DNA of 64,000 bases. It comes from Aurifilum marmelostoma. Its lineage: Eukaryota; Ascomycota; Sordariomycetes; Diaporthales; Cryphonectriaceae. Positions 11,546 through 20,755 of this stretch are shown in pieces (position 1 is the first letter of the stretch; every line of letters begins with the position of its first letter). The DNA is taken from NCBI GenBank assembly GCA_027559495.1, contig JAMXSV010000004.1:1167001-1231000 (forward strand). Reading direction: 5' to 3'. A model generated the notes under the pieces. The model was given only the letters and a program-made list of their open reading frames with translations, searched no databases and was not told where the DNA came from. Both the position numbers and the translations under genes were made by a program.

Positions 11546-12397
11546 ATGTTTCGATACTTTTCACGGCTCAGGACAGCCGTCGTGGGGCCGGCGAAAAGAG
11601 TCCCCTCACTCGGTGGCGCTGGTAGCAGGGGCATCAAGCTGTCCAAAGTCGCCTCTGGCTCACTGGACGGGCAGCTGGAGGCGCAGATCCCCCAGAATGT
11701 CCTGTTCTACCCACCCTTCACCTCTGTGGGCAGAATGCAGATCAAGCAGCTTCTCTCGATGGACATCGGCCTCTACACCGAGTTGAAGCCGGTGAAGCAC
11801 CTCAGTTGGAAGGGCATCGAGGTCAAGATGGCGCGGCGCCATGTTGTACACCTGCATGACCTGCGGTACTTCACCGAAGCCGGCCATGCCTATGCGGTAG
11901 CAGTTGTCAGGAGGCTGATAGCTGATGCTGAGAAGCCGCTCTGGTCCATCACGTCGCCCAGAGGCAATGGCGACAAGCCTATCGTCAGAGGGCTGGCCAA
12001 ATATCGGATCAACACGGCGCTCAGGCAGGCACTCCGGAACGCTGGCTATCAAATGAACGGACGGAGACTGCCTGAGGAGGCACTGGACATGCAGGCCTCA
12101 CCCGTGGGTCTGCCGCGCAAGGGATCTAGTGAGCGGACCACCAGAAGCAGGATCACACAGCTTTTTGGCACCGTCGAGGTGTCAGCACGGGACGCCAAGA
12201 TGGTGCACCAGGTCTCATTCGCGGAGTTGAAAAGGCACTGTGAGAAGATTGTTCGGCACCTCGAGGATGAACTGGGCAGGACCGCGGATGATCGTCCAGC
12301 CAAAGCTACATTTAACATCGACAGACATCGACTACTGAATCAGCCACGGCTAAGAAGGTCAGAGAGCAGAGCGAAGAGAACAGGACAAGACGGATAG
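11546..12397 (+). CDS. Hypothetical protein with a mitochondrial-type N-terminus, 283 residues
   Basis: Single open exon with a good start context (AAAATGT) and a CT-rich leader. The first 30 residues (MFRYFSRLRTAVVGPAKRVP...) are rich in Arg and lack acidic residues, as in mitochondrial presequences. The rest is basic, with probable alternating helices and strands. The middle (about residues 80-170) is the most structured, with RHVVHLHDLRYFTEAGHAYA and GLAKYRINTALRQALRNAGY. The C-terminal 30 residues are Arg-rich and probably disordered. No transmembrane segment is evident. I do not recognise a family. A mitochondrial, possibly RNA- or ribosome-associated, role would fit its charge, but this is inference only. 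It lies upstream of CHS5 on the same strand with its own leader. Confidence 0.7.
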   Translation: MFRYFSRLRTAVVGPAKRVPSLGGAGSRGIKLSKVASGSLDGQLEAQIPQNVLFYPPFTSVGRMQIKQLLSMDIGLYTELKPVKHLSWKGIEVKMARRHVVHLHDLRYFTEAGHAYAVAVVRRLIADAEKPLWSITSPRGNGDKPIVRGLAKYRINTALRQALRNAGYQMNGRRLPEEALDMQASPVGLPRKGSSERTTRSRITQLFGTVEVSARDAKMVHQVSFAELKRHCEKIVRHLEDELGRTADDRPAKATFNIDRHRLLNQPRLRRSESRAKRTGQDG

Positions 12398-12862
12398 TCA
12401 CGCAAAACTGCGGTAGACATGTTTTTCGAGGTTATAGGCTATGCGCAGCCCCTAGCCCCCCCCCCCCCCCCAAACAGTTAAAAAAGGAAAAAAAAAAAGA
12501 TCGAGTAGTCTCATATATGTCAATTCTAAAGTCTTGCATCAGACCAAAGGAAGAAAGAAACAGAAAAAATGAGGATGCTGCCAGTGTCCTATTCTTGCTC
12601 CCCCCTACAGCTGATCTTTGGGGTGGCTTACGTAACGGCCCTGGCCGCGCCATCAGGTTCCTGGTTTCATGAGCGAGGCCAGGATCAACTGTAGCTCTAA
12701 ACTTTAGCTGTCCTCAAAAGGCCTCTGAATAAGTAGAGGGACCCCACGTCTTAGCCGCGTCCCTGCCACGTCCCTTACCAGTCATCCTGATCTTCTCTGA
12801 ATTTTTGCGACGCGCAATTGAAATCGCCAGGCAGCTCACGATTGCAAGCGCCCGCGGACAAG
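12398..12862. other. Intergenic region upstream of CHS5
   Basis: No gene seen. A C16 run lies at 12456-12471, followed by an A-rich stretch, just after the preceding gene's stop codon. The CHS5 promoter and leader must be here. Confidence 0.6.
12456..12471. repeat. C16 homopolymer
   Basis: Uninterrupted C run read directly, about 60 bp after the stop codon of the preceding gene. Confidence 0.9.
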
Positions 12863-14151
12863 ATGCTTGTCTCTCTGACCGTCGGTAAGGTCGACGCCGG
12901 CGTAACTGTCCTCCTCACCCCAGATAAACGTCTTGTAAGTTCGATCTCCAGACAGAAGGCCAAGGGCAACGGCGCATGGCTCGACATATTGCCAGCGCTT
13001 GGGATCTCGAGCTGATCAACAATGCGTCCTAGATTGAGTTCCCGTCCATTCTCCTCCCCCCTGATATCTCTTCGGGCTCCATCGTCGACATCACAGTTGG
13101 CCGCAACACCACCTCCGAATCCGCGGCCGAGGAGCGCTTCCAGGCGTTGCAAGACAAGATCTACAATGCCTTTGGTGCTGCACTACCCTCTACACCGATC
13201 CTACGATGCCGAAACGCGACGCAGACCTCCGTCGTCCTGGAATGGGACCCGATCCAGCTCGCAACAGCCGACCTGATCAGCCTGTCTTTGTATCGTAACA
13301 ACAACAAGGCAGGCACGATCCCGAAGCCGCTGCAGATGCACACCACAAAGATCTCCGGCTTGGCGGTCGATACTCAGTATACCTTCCACCTGGTGCTGCG
13401 TACAACTGCCGGCACGTACACGAGCGACAAGGTGGATGTCCAGACGCACAAGATGACAGATCTGAGCGGCATCACCATCACGACGGGTATCCTGCCCCAG
13501 GCCGTGCGCGAGAACCTGGCTGTGGCCGTGGAGAGGATTGGTGCCAAGATCGTGGACAGCGTGCGGATAGATACCACACACTTTGTGACGACCGAGGGCA
13601 GAGGCCTCCAGTGGGAGAAGGCGGTCGAGATGAACATCCCTGTAGTGCGACCCGAGTGGGTGGACGCATGTGAGAAGAGCGGGAGGATCCTAGGCGTCAC
13701 CAAGTTCTACCTGGATGCTCTGCGGCCAGGTCCGCAGGGCGAGGACCGGCCAGGCACGGCGACTCAGCAGCAGCAGTTTGCGACATCTGCTGCCGCACCG
13801 ACACCGCCAGCCAAGGACAAGGACCTACCCGTCCCTCCGCCGGCCGGGAACAATGGCGAGGGCAGCAGCGAGAATTCCCAGGAGGATGACAAGGCCGAGA
13901 ATGACTATGCCGCCCTGAACAAGGAGGAGGCTGTGGATGGTGACGAGCAGGAGGAATCCGGCGATGACGATGATGCTGCCATCGACGAGGCCAAGGCAAA
14001 AGCAGAGGACGAGCAGAAGTCGAGGGCGGAAGACAAGGAGCAGAACCTTTCGCTGCCACCAAGGGCAGCAGCATTTGAGGACGTGGATGAGGACAAGGTT
14101 GCGCCGTCGCCCGCAGCAAGTCGATCCTCGTTCCAGGAGGTGCAGCTGTGA
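12863..14151 (+). CDS. CHS5: Chs5, exomer scaffold (FN3 plus BRCT)
   Basis: Chs5 is the core of the exomer coat at the trans-Golgi network, which exports chitin synthase and other cargo to the plasma membrane. Exons are 12863-12934 (24 codons) and 13033-14151, giving 396 residues. The intron (GTAAGT...TCCTAG) is phase 0, and splicing gives MLVSLTVGKVDAGVTVLLTP, then DKRLIEFPSILLPPDISSG, the conserved N-terminal dimerisation region. A fibronectin type III domain follows (about 77-166), then a BRCT domain (about 168-257, with the conserved tryptophan in RPEWVDACEKSGR). Together these form the FBE cargo/Arf1-binding unit. The remaining tail is acidic, Glu/Lys/Asp/Ala-rich and disordered, as in other fungi. 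I chose the ATG at 12863 over the upstream in-frame one at 12818 because family members begin at this point. Confidence 0.95.
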
Positions 14152-14391
14152 GTCATGTTACGAACTTCACGATACGAGCGCTTGATTGGGCCCGGAAGAG
14201 GGAAATGTACATGTAATATTTGATGGTCTTCCTGTTGTTCAGCGCCACGGTGCAGCCCTCTGCTGCTGCAGGGAAGGGGGGCAAGGTAGATATCATGATA
14301 AGAATCGGGACACGATGACGGCCTTCACGATCCTGATGAGTACCTCTGCATCCGTATCTGAACCTTTTCCTCCTCCGGCTGACTATGGACC

Positions 14392-15213
14392 TCACGGCAA
14401 GATCTCCTCCCCTTTCCAGTCCCAACATCTGCCCCTCCCCTGCAGCCCGACATCCCGGGTGACAACCTCCACCATTTTGGCCGCAGCATAATCGGGGTCA
14501 AACAGCTTCTCCTTAGGCATTGTGTCCCAGTAGTCTCTCGACAGATCCGTCTTGACAGTACCGGGATGGTATGCCATTGCCATCGCCTTATCCCCGCTCC
14601 GCGTCGCCAGCTGGAGGTCAAAACTCTTGGCCAGGCTGTTGACGGCCGCCTTGCTGCTGCGGTAGCTGTACCACCCGCCCTTTCTGTTGTCGCTCACGCT
14701 GCCCACGCGCGCCGACATGGCCACCCACGCAGCGTGCTCGGGCAGGCGGTCGGCCGGGTCCAGGGCAAACTGCGTCCGCCTGCGCGGGAGGAACTCACCA
14801 AACCACTTCATCAAGAGCAGGGGCCCGAGCGTGTTCACGCGGTACGTCATGAGCGCCCTCCCGGCGTCGATCTGGCTCGTGGCCTTCTCCGGGTGCAGGA
14901 TGCCCGGGACAGCAAGGGCCAGGTGCAAGTGATTCGTGTCCGATGGGAAGAGCTCGGCGGCTCGCTCCGACGCGGCCTGGATGGTGGACTCGTCCGTCAC
15001 GTCGAGGGAGACGACGTGGAGGCGGTCGGACGGGACAGCACCGGCGCTGCGGCTGTTGAGTGGGAGGCCCTCGAGGAGGCTGGTCCTTACAGCGGCAGGG
15101 TCGCGGCGTGCGGTGGCCAGGATAGGAACGCTTGTGGTGCGGAGGAGGTGGCGCGTGAGGGCGTGCCCTATGCCACGGCTGGACGGGGTGATGAGAATCC
15201 AGGGGCGGGACAT
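14392..15213 (-). CDS. Short-chain dehydrogenase/reductase (SDR)
   Basis: Single exon, 273 residues. It is an NAD(P)-dependent Rossmann-fold oxidoreductase, probably cytosolic since no signal or membrane segment is present. The cofactor motif is TPSSRGIG (residues 9-16), a variant of TGxxxGxG. An Arg at 36-37 after the second strand suggests preference for NADPH. An NT pair in RVNTLG (about 127), a Ser at 167 (AMSARVG) and Y184-x3-K188 (YRSSK) complete the SDR catalytic tetrad. PGTVKTDLS follows, as in classical SDRs. It resembles the C-factor/sniffer-like SDRs of fungi. The substrate cannot be told. It is convergent with CHS5, with only about 240 bp between the stop codons. Confidence 0.9.
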   Translation of the reverse strand: MSRPWILITPSSRGIGHALTRHLLRTTSVPILATARRDPAAVRTSLLEGLPLNSRSAGAVPSDRLHVVSLDVTDESTIQAASERAAELFPSDTNHLHLALAVPGILHPEKATSQIDAGRALMTYRVNTLGPLLLMKWFGEFLPRRRTQFALDPADRLPEHAAWVAMSARVGSVSDNRKGGWYSYRSSKAAVNSLAKSFDLQLATRSGDKAMAMAYHPGTVKTDLSRDYWDTMPKEKLFDPDYAAAKMVEVVTRDVGLQGRGRCWDWKGEEILP

Positions 15214-17361
15214 GCTGTAAGGAGAAAAGGGGGGGGGGGGGGGCGGAGGTAAAGAGATGGGATCGGAAGGGTGAATCTGTAGGAGAGGCCTGTGGATTGT
15301 AGAGCGTGGCTGCGTTTACTTGCTACCACATCATTTCTTTTTTTTTCGTCTACTGTGAACACATGTGATATATGCTGTGGAACGTCTAATATCTAGGTTT
15401 CTGGGCGCAACTTTTACGACATCTATAGCTACGGTTTCTACTTTTGCATGTACGCATCATGCCTAGTCTGCCGGTCCAACTACCCAGCGTAAGGGTCCTC
15501 CTGGGCTACTGCAGGGCCTTGGTGCCGACGTCATGCAGCCTTGTGCAAGGATGAAGGTCCTAGTGAGCAGAAAAAGTCCAAGAATTCAGATAGAGTTGAG
15601 CAACGACCAAGGGTGAAGATCACAAGAGGATGAGGAAGTTGAAGAACAAGAAGAATTTACCTCCTTTATGAAATATTGAAAGGCAAGTCGTCTTCAAGAG
15701 AGCCAGATGTCAGGTTCTGAACAAGGTTCAGCAATCAAGTGTGCTCTCTGCTGACGTTGATTATTCACATCATGATACAGTACACCAGTCAAGTGGTGCT
15801 TGTGATTGTTCTAGATAGCTACCGTAAGATGGGCTGCACAACATATTTCCAGTGCTCAAAATGTGAAAGGCATGCACCTGTATCAGTCACAGTTAGTTTG
15901 AGATCCTTGCATAACACCATATCCAAATGATGGCTTTTGGGTCAAAGAAACCCGACGACGATGGTGCTGGCATATAATGGAATCTACCACTACACAGAGA
16001 AAGGGAGAAAGAATCAAAAACAAGACGCAGAGGAACGAGAAACAAGAGAGAGGGAAGCCGACTACCGGAACATGGCTGTTTCTCGCTTCTGTAATCGACA
16101 ACGATCACTGCTCTAAACCAGATCTTTGCACGACGGATGATGTGCCTGTGCATGGCTTGTATGTATGACAAGCAGGAAAGACTCAGAATCCTCGTTACCA
16201 ATGCCACGATGGCTGGTCACACGGAGAAGGTACCTCCGCTGCACACCACATGTGGGTGAGGTGGCATTAGATATTGCAAAAATGAGCTGTCGCAGAAAAC
16301 CAGGCGCGCTCTCTCTCTCTGGCTGGAGCTCCGCTCGAGGAGGTACGTGTTGCGGTAGGACGTTGATGAAACAAAGATGCAACGACTATGGCAAGAAGAC
16401 CACGTAACAGGCACGGGCTGGCTATTCCGGAACCAGACGTGAATGCCAGCTGCTACTATGATCACTAACTGACTAGACTACTGCTCCTCATCATACCGCA
16501 TGCTCCTCCTGAAGCCGAGGTGCCCGGTTGCACTGCCACCTGACGACTACAGAGTACCCTAGACAAACGATCCCAAGAAGAAGAAAAAAAATAAGAGGCA
16601 AATACGAAGGTCCTCTCTGATGGTGGCCAAGGGTACATAGTAGACGTAGCCGGGGACGGATGCCCCACCGGGTTCAGCTTGCTGCCGGGGTTCAGAGAGG
16701 CAAATGCCTGGGCTGGGAATGACCAAGCGAGGCCTCTGGGTTGGTTAGCTGGGTGGCTTTATGGCGCGTACGGTTACCTGCGCCATGCTGGACGGGGAGC
16801 TGCCTTACCTGCTGAGGGAGGCGAGCAGAAGGCAATCCTGGGAGGGTGATCTGTGGGCCTTTATCTGAAGGCACAGATGCGTTGATAGTTAAACAGCCTG
16901 TCAGCAGGGCTACTCACTAACACTCAAGACCTCATCACCGTTAAGACGCTGGCGCTCAGTCGACAGTCTGTCTCCCCCAGAGGTCAGACCCGTTTCGGGG
17001 ACCACCCTGGCCTTGCCCAACCGCACGTTGCCCTTCTGCTGCCGCTGCCCGTACCCTGCCACCACCCTGCCACTTCCAGGCTCTTCCCCCCCGAAGGCCA
17101 AGCGGCAGAGCGTCTCACCTGTCTTGTTCTGCCCATTCGATCTTCCCTCCATCCCGCAACCTTCTTCCTCTTCTTCCGCTTGCCAAGCTCAACCTCCTCT
17201 CTCCTCTTTCTTTTCTTACCTGGACAACCTGAACGATACCCAATACACGTCAAAGCAATCCCATCGCCAAACAGTCCATCCAGACAGTTCGGACCCATCG
17301 CGACAACTGTTTCCGACTTTCTCGCGGCCTACCCAGATTGAATTATTGAACCACCGCAACA
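15214..17361. other. Divergent intergenic region (SDR / synaptobrevin)
   Basis: About 2.1 kb with no supportable gene. A G15 run at 15229-15243 lies 16 bp upstream of the SDR start. The 300 bases before 17362 are strongly pyrimidine-rich (CT and TTC runs), a probable 5' leader of the synaptobrevin gene. Confidence 0.55.
15229..15243. repeat. G15 homopolymer
   Basis: Uninterrupted G run in the leader of the SDR gene (C run on the coding strand). Confidence 0.9.
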
Positions 17362-18385
17362 ATGGCTGACGGACGCTACGACCCCGATGCTCGCTACCCG
17401 GGCGAGAACGCCCAGTCCAGCGACCCCAGAATCGCGCAGATCCAGGGAGTAAGTACAGATTCCAGAGTGCTTCATCATGCTGCTTGAGTTTCGCCTTCGA
17501 TGTGCGTGGGGGAGTTGCGAGCTTGAGCGACCTAAACGGGCCACCTGCACGACCTACGTCAGCGCTGTGACTCTTCTCGAACAAGGCTGCTCCGGCCCAA
17601 CCGGTGAGGAGACCACGATCGCGATGGGCGACCACGAGACGACTGTCGTACTCCTGTGTGACATCCGCACCGAGCAAACCCACGATGCGAATGACGGATC
17701 TCGGTCGTGACCGTGCTGCTGTGGACCAGCTTTTGCGGACGAGTTCCCAGCGTCGATAAATGGTCGGGTTGAGCGCCACCTACCGGGACACATCAAGCCC
17801 AAAACTCATCACGTTCATCCTCACGATGGCTCTGCCGCCGCGGACACCAACTCCCGTCGTTCCCCGGGCATGCACCTTCGACGATGCCGCGTCGACGCGG
17901 GCCCCCACGCCATCGTCTTTGGAGCTCTCGAGAAGGAGAGAAGTGATTGCATCTCCCACGTATTGCGGGTGCAGGAGGCTGACATTCTTTCTTTCTACCC
18001 CCTACAGAACATGCAGAGCACTATCAACACCATGCGCAACAACATCAACATGGCCAACGAGCGTGGTGAGAACATTGACAGGCTGCAAGACAAGACGGAC
18101 AACCTGGCTGTGTCGGCTCAAGGCTTTCGCCGCGGTGCCAATCGGGTCAGGAAGCAGATGTGGTGGAAGGACATGAAGATGCGCATGTGCATCATTGTCG
18201 GCATCATCATCCTCATCCTGATCATTGTCCTACCGAGTAAGTGGCGAGATTTTGGCTTCCTTTCCCTTTTTTTCCCCATTCACCTCTCCTACCCTCACGG
18301 CGGTGTACCCTCGTCCTTTTCCCGGTCGCAAGTTACAGGGGCCCCCGCTAACAAGGTTACAACAGTCGTCTTTACGAAACACTAG
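17362..18385 (+). CDS. SNC1: Synaptobrevin/VAMP R-SNARE (Snc1/2, SYN-1 type)
   Basis: v-SNARE on secretory vesicles that pairs with plasma-membrane Sso/Sec9 in exocytosis and is recycled through endosomes. Exons are 17362-17448 (29 codons), 18008-18236 and 18366-18385, giving 111 residues. The SNARE motif spans about residues 24-85. Its ionic-layer Arg is in ENIDRLQDKTDNLA and is followed by the conserved AQGFRRGANRVRKQMWWKDM. One C-terminal membrane anchor follows (MCIIVGIIILILIIVLP), then the short end IVFTKH. The last acceptor (AACAG at 18365) was chosen because it yields this typical six-residue luminal tail. Later acceptors would add an untypical extension. Intron 1 is unusually long (559 bp). 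Intron 2 is 129 bp and open in frame, so unspliced message would encode an insert after the anchor. Confidence 0.95.
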
Positions 18386-19510
18386 GCTCGGATCGCAATG
18401 ATGATACCCCGGCGACCCTCAAAGGGTCTGGCATGAACGTACAGCCAATAGATGAAGCTCTCGTCCGCGTCTCCTCTCAAGAGATCTCCCTCTGCGCGGA
18501 GATTAAGCAACAGCGGACAAGGGCTGGCAGGCAGGTAGATGCTTCTGCTGGCCTACATGCCTTATTGGCACATGATGTGGGGCTGTTTTCCTTCTCGCAT
18601 CTTTTGTTTTCGAACGATCTTTTTACGTACCCAGCAGCGTCTTGATCATGATGGCACGACAGGGGTGGGAGAGGCAGCCTCGCTTTTACACACCTCTCCA
18701 GCGGCAGGCTCTTATGGAAGGTATATCAGCACCGTAGGCTGATGGGGGATGTGTGGTGGTCCGGGCTCGGATCTGGATCGGGAGACCGCAGAGCTTGCAG
18801 GCCTGCGGACGATGCAACATGCGATCCGGACTGTGTATGTATGATGGAATGGCAACTGGCGTTATGCGAACCACTTTAATCATAACCTTTTGACGACGGC
18901 ACACTGCTTCCTTTGTTTCCTAACTCTCGCCCTCAAGTGCTAAAAGATGCAGATTAAATCATTGACTGTGTTGATATTGAATGTAAGACTAGTATACAGC
19001 CTCAGCGTCGACATCACAAACACAATGACATACTCGTGATGCTAGCTAGGTGAACCTGGGATTTCAGGAGGACCAGAGGATATAGATGCATTCAGGAAAA
19101 TAGCAAGTGACAAGAGATAATCGACGCATAGGGATGTTCTACACAGCCCTTCAACCCGCTATCATAACAAGTATATAATTACAATAATCAGGAACTCAGC
19201 AGGTAACAAGGCCCTGATATCGATTAGTTTTTTTTTCTTTTGGTGACGCCCTTGACTCCATTTACATGCATATTGATTCAAATCCGACGCTTATTTTAAC
19301 AAATAAGAGAAACAAGGGGCAAAGGAAGAAGGAAAGGGCACAAGAATAGGGCACAATGGGAAAAAGCAGTAAACATGATTGCTGGGATATCTATCTGTCT
19401 GAATGAGGAACAATCCGCCCTCCATTCTCAAAAGAAAATATGTTGCGCTTCTTCTTCCTTTTTTTTTTCTTTTACCTTTTTTTTTTTTCTTCCTAGGTTT
19501 CTTTTATTTT
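18386..19510. other. Convergent intergenic region (synaptobrevin / OCH1-like)
   Basis: No supportable gene. It holds the 3' ends of the convergent flanking genes. Several T-rich tracts lie at 19455-19510. Confidence 0.55.
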
Positions 19511-20755
19511 TCAGCCGCCTATATTCCTCTCATTGGCTGGTTTCCATGTCCCTGTTCGAAAAAAAAAATGCATTAGTCAAGAAGAAAGATTCGTGTAGAA
19601 AGAGAAGAAAAACGTTCAAGACTCACCCGAGAATCCATGCCTAACGAAAGCCATCGGGTCATCAAGGTCGCCGGCGTTCATCTGGCCCACGCCGGGAGAG
19701 AAGCTCGTGATGGGCAGCACGATGACGTCGCCGACCTTCTTGGTTGCGGTCATGCCGGTGAAGTTGTGCCAGTCAATGGCGCCCTTGCTGCTGCTCATGT
19801 CAAAGTACCGGGCATCGTTGAAGTAGCCAAAGATGACGTCGGTCCAGACGGCGGGACCCGTAAACTCGATCACGTTCTTGTCATTGAAGTTGTCCAGCAG
19901 GCCGGTCCGCTTCTTCCTGAGGGCCTCCTCGGTGATGGCGGCCACGACCTCCCTGAGGACCGGGTGGCCGGGCTTGGACTGGATGGTCCACTGGCAGAAC
20001 TGGATCCGCCTGCTGTACCAGTCGTGCCAGTCTGGCCGGTCCGGATCGGCCTCGATGCCCACCACCAGGCCCACCGACTCGCGCGGCACGCTCTCGGGGA
20101 TCCACTGCACGGCAGACTTGAGCGCAGACGTGTCGATGTCGCTGTACACGCCGCCCCTCGCCAGCAGGATCAGGTACCGGAAGAAGTCGGCCTTGAGCAC
20201 CGGCAGCGGCAGCGCGTCGTATGCCTCGAGGACCTCTGGCACGGCAGCGTAGTACAGCTTGACAAGGCTCTCGGCGACGTCGTCCGTGATGACCTCGTGG
20301 GTGAAGCCGGGGTGCAGCCTCGTCCAGGTGGCCTCCTCGTCGCGGAAGTGGAACTTGCCGTCCGCGGGGCTATATTTCCAGGTCTGCCACACGTACGCGG
20401 GGAATTTGGTCTCGACGTCGTAGGGGTGCTGGTAGGCCAGCTTCTCGACCAGCGTCATCTTGGACATGTCATGGTCGTTGAGCGGTTTCTGCGCCTTTGC
20501 GTCACTGCCGCCGCTGCTCGTTCCGCCGCTTGTCCCGCTGCCGCTTTTTCCTCCAGTCACGCTGCCCACCTCTCCCAGATTTGCTGTACCCGTCGTTGAC
20601 GAGTATCGTGATGAGTCCGGCGGGACATTGTTGTCGAGGGGCGAGGAGGAGCCGGATATTATCTCTGGCGGCTGAGAGCTGTGCGACCGCGTGAGGATGT
20701 AGAAGACGGAGAGGAAGAGAGCAGCCGCGAGCAGGGCGCGCTTGAAGGTGAGCAT
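19511..20755 (-). CDS. OCH1-like alpha-1,6-mannosyltransferase (GT32, DXD)
   Basis: Golgi glycosyltransferase of the OCH1/GT32 family, which extends N-glycan outer chains using GDP-mannose. Exons on the minus strand are 19627-20755 and 19511-19551. The 75-bp intron (GTGAGT...GAACAG) rejoins HGFSG to TWKPANERNIGG, the expected end. The product has 389 residues. It is a type II membrane protein: a short cytoplasmic tail, an anchor at about 7-21 (LLAAALFLSVFYIL), then a Ser/Gly/Thr-rich stem to about 95. The catalytic domain starts at about 110 with PAYVWQTWKYSP. The DXD metal-binding motif is D205-I-D207 in GGVYSDIDTSAL. I chose ATG 20753-20755 because the anchor then sits at the N-terminus; an in-frame ATG 19 codons upstream is less typical. 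It could be OCH1 itself or one of the paralogs (HOC1-like) common in fungi. Confidence 0.9.

Noticed and set aside
18386..18645. Alternative last exon for synaptobrevin using a later acceptor
   Set aside because: Would add a long hydrophilic luminal tail, whereas the earlier acceptor gives the six-residue end typical of the family.
19637..20599. 320-codon open frame antisense to the OCH1-like gene
   Set aside because: Shadow of GC-rich third positions of the real gene on the other strand.
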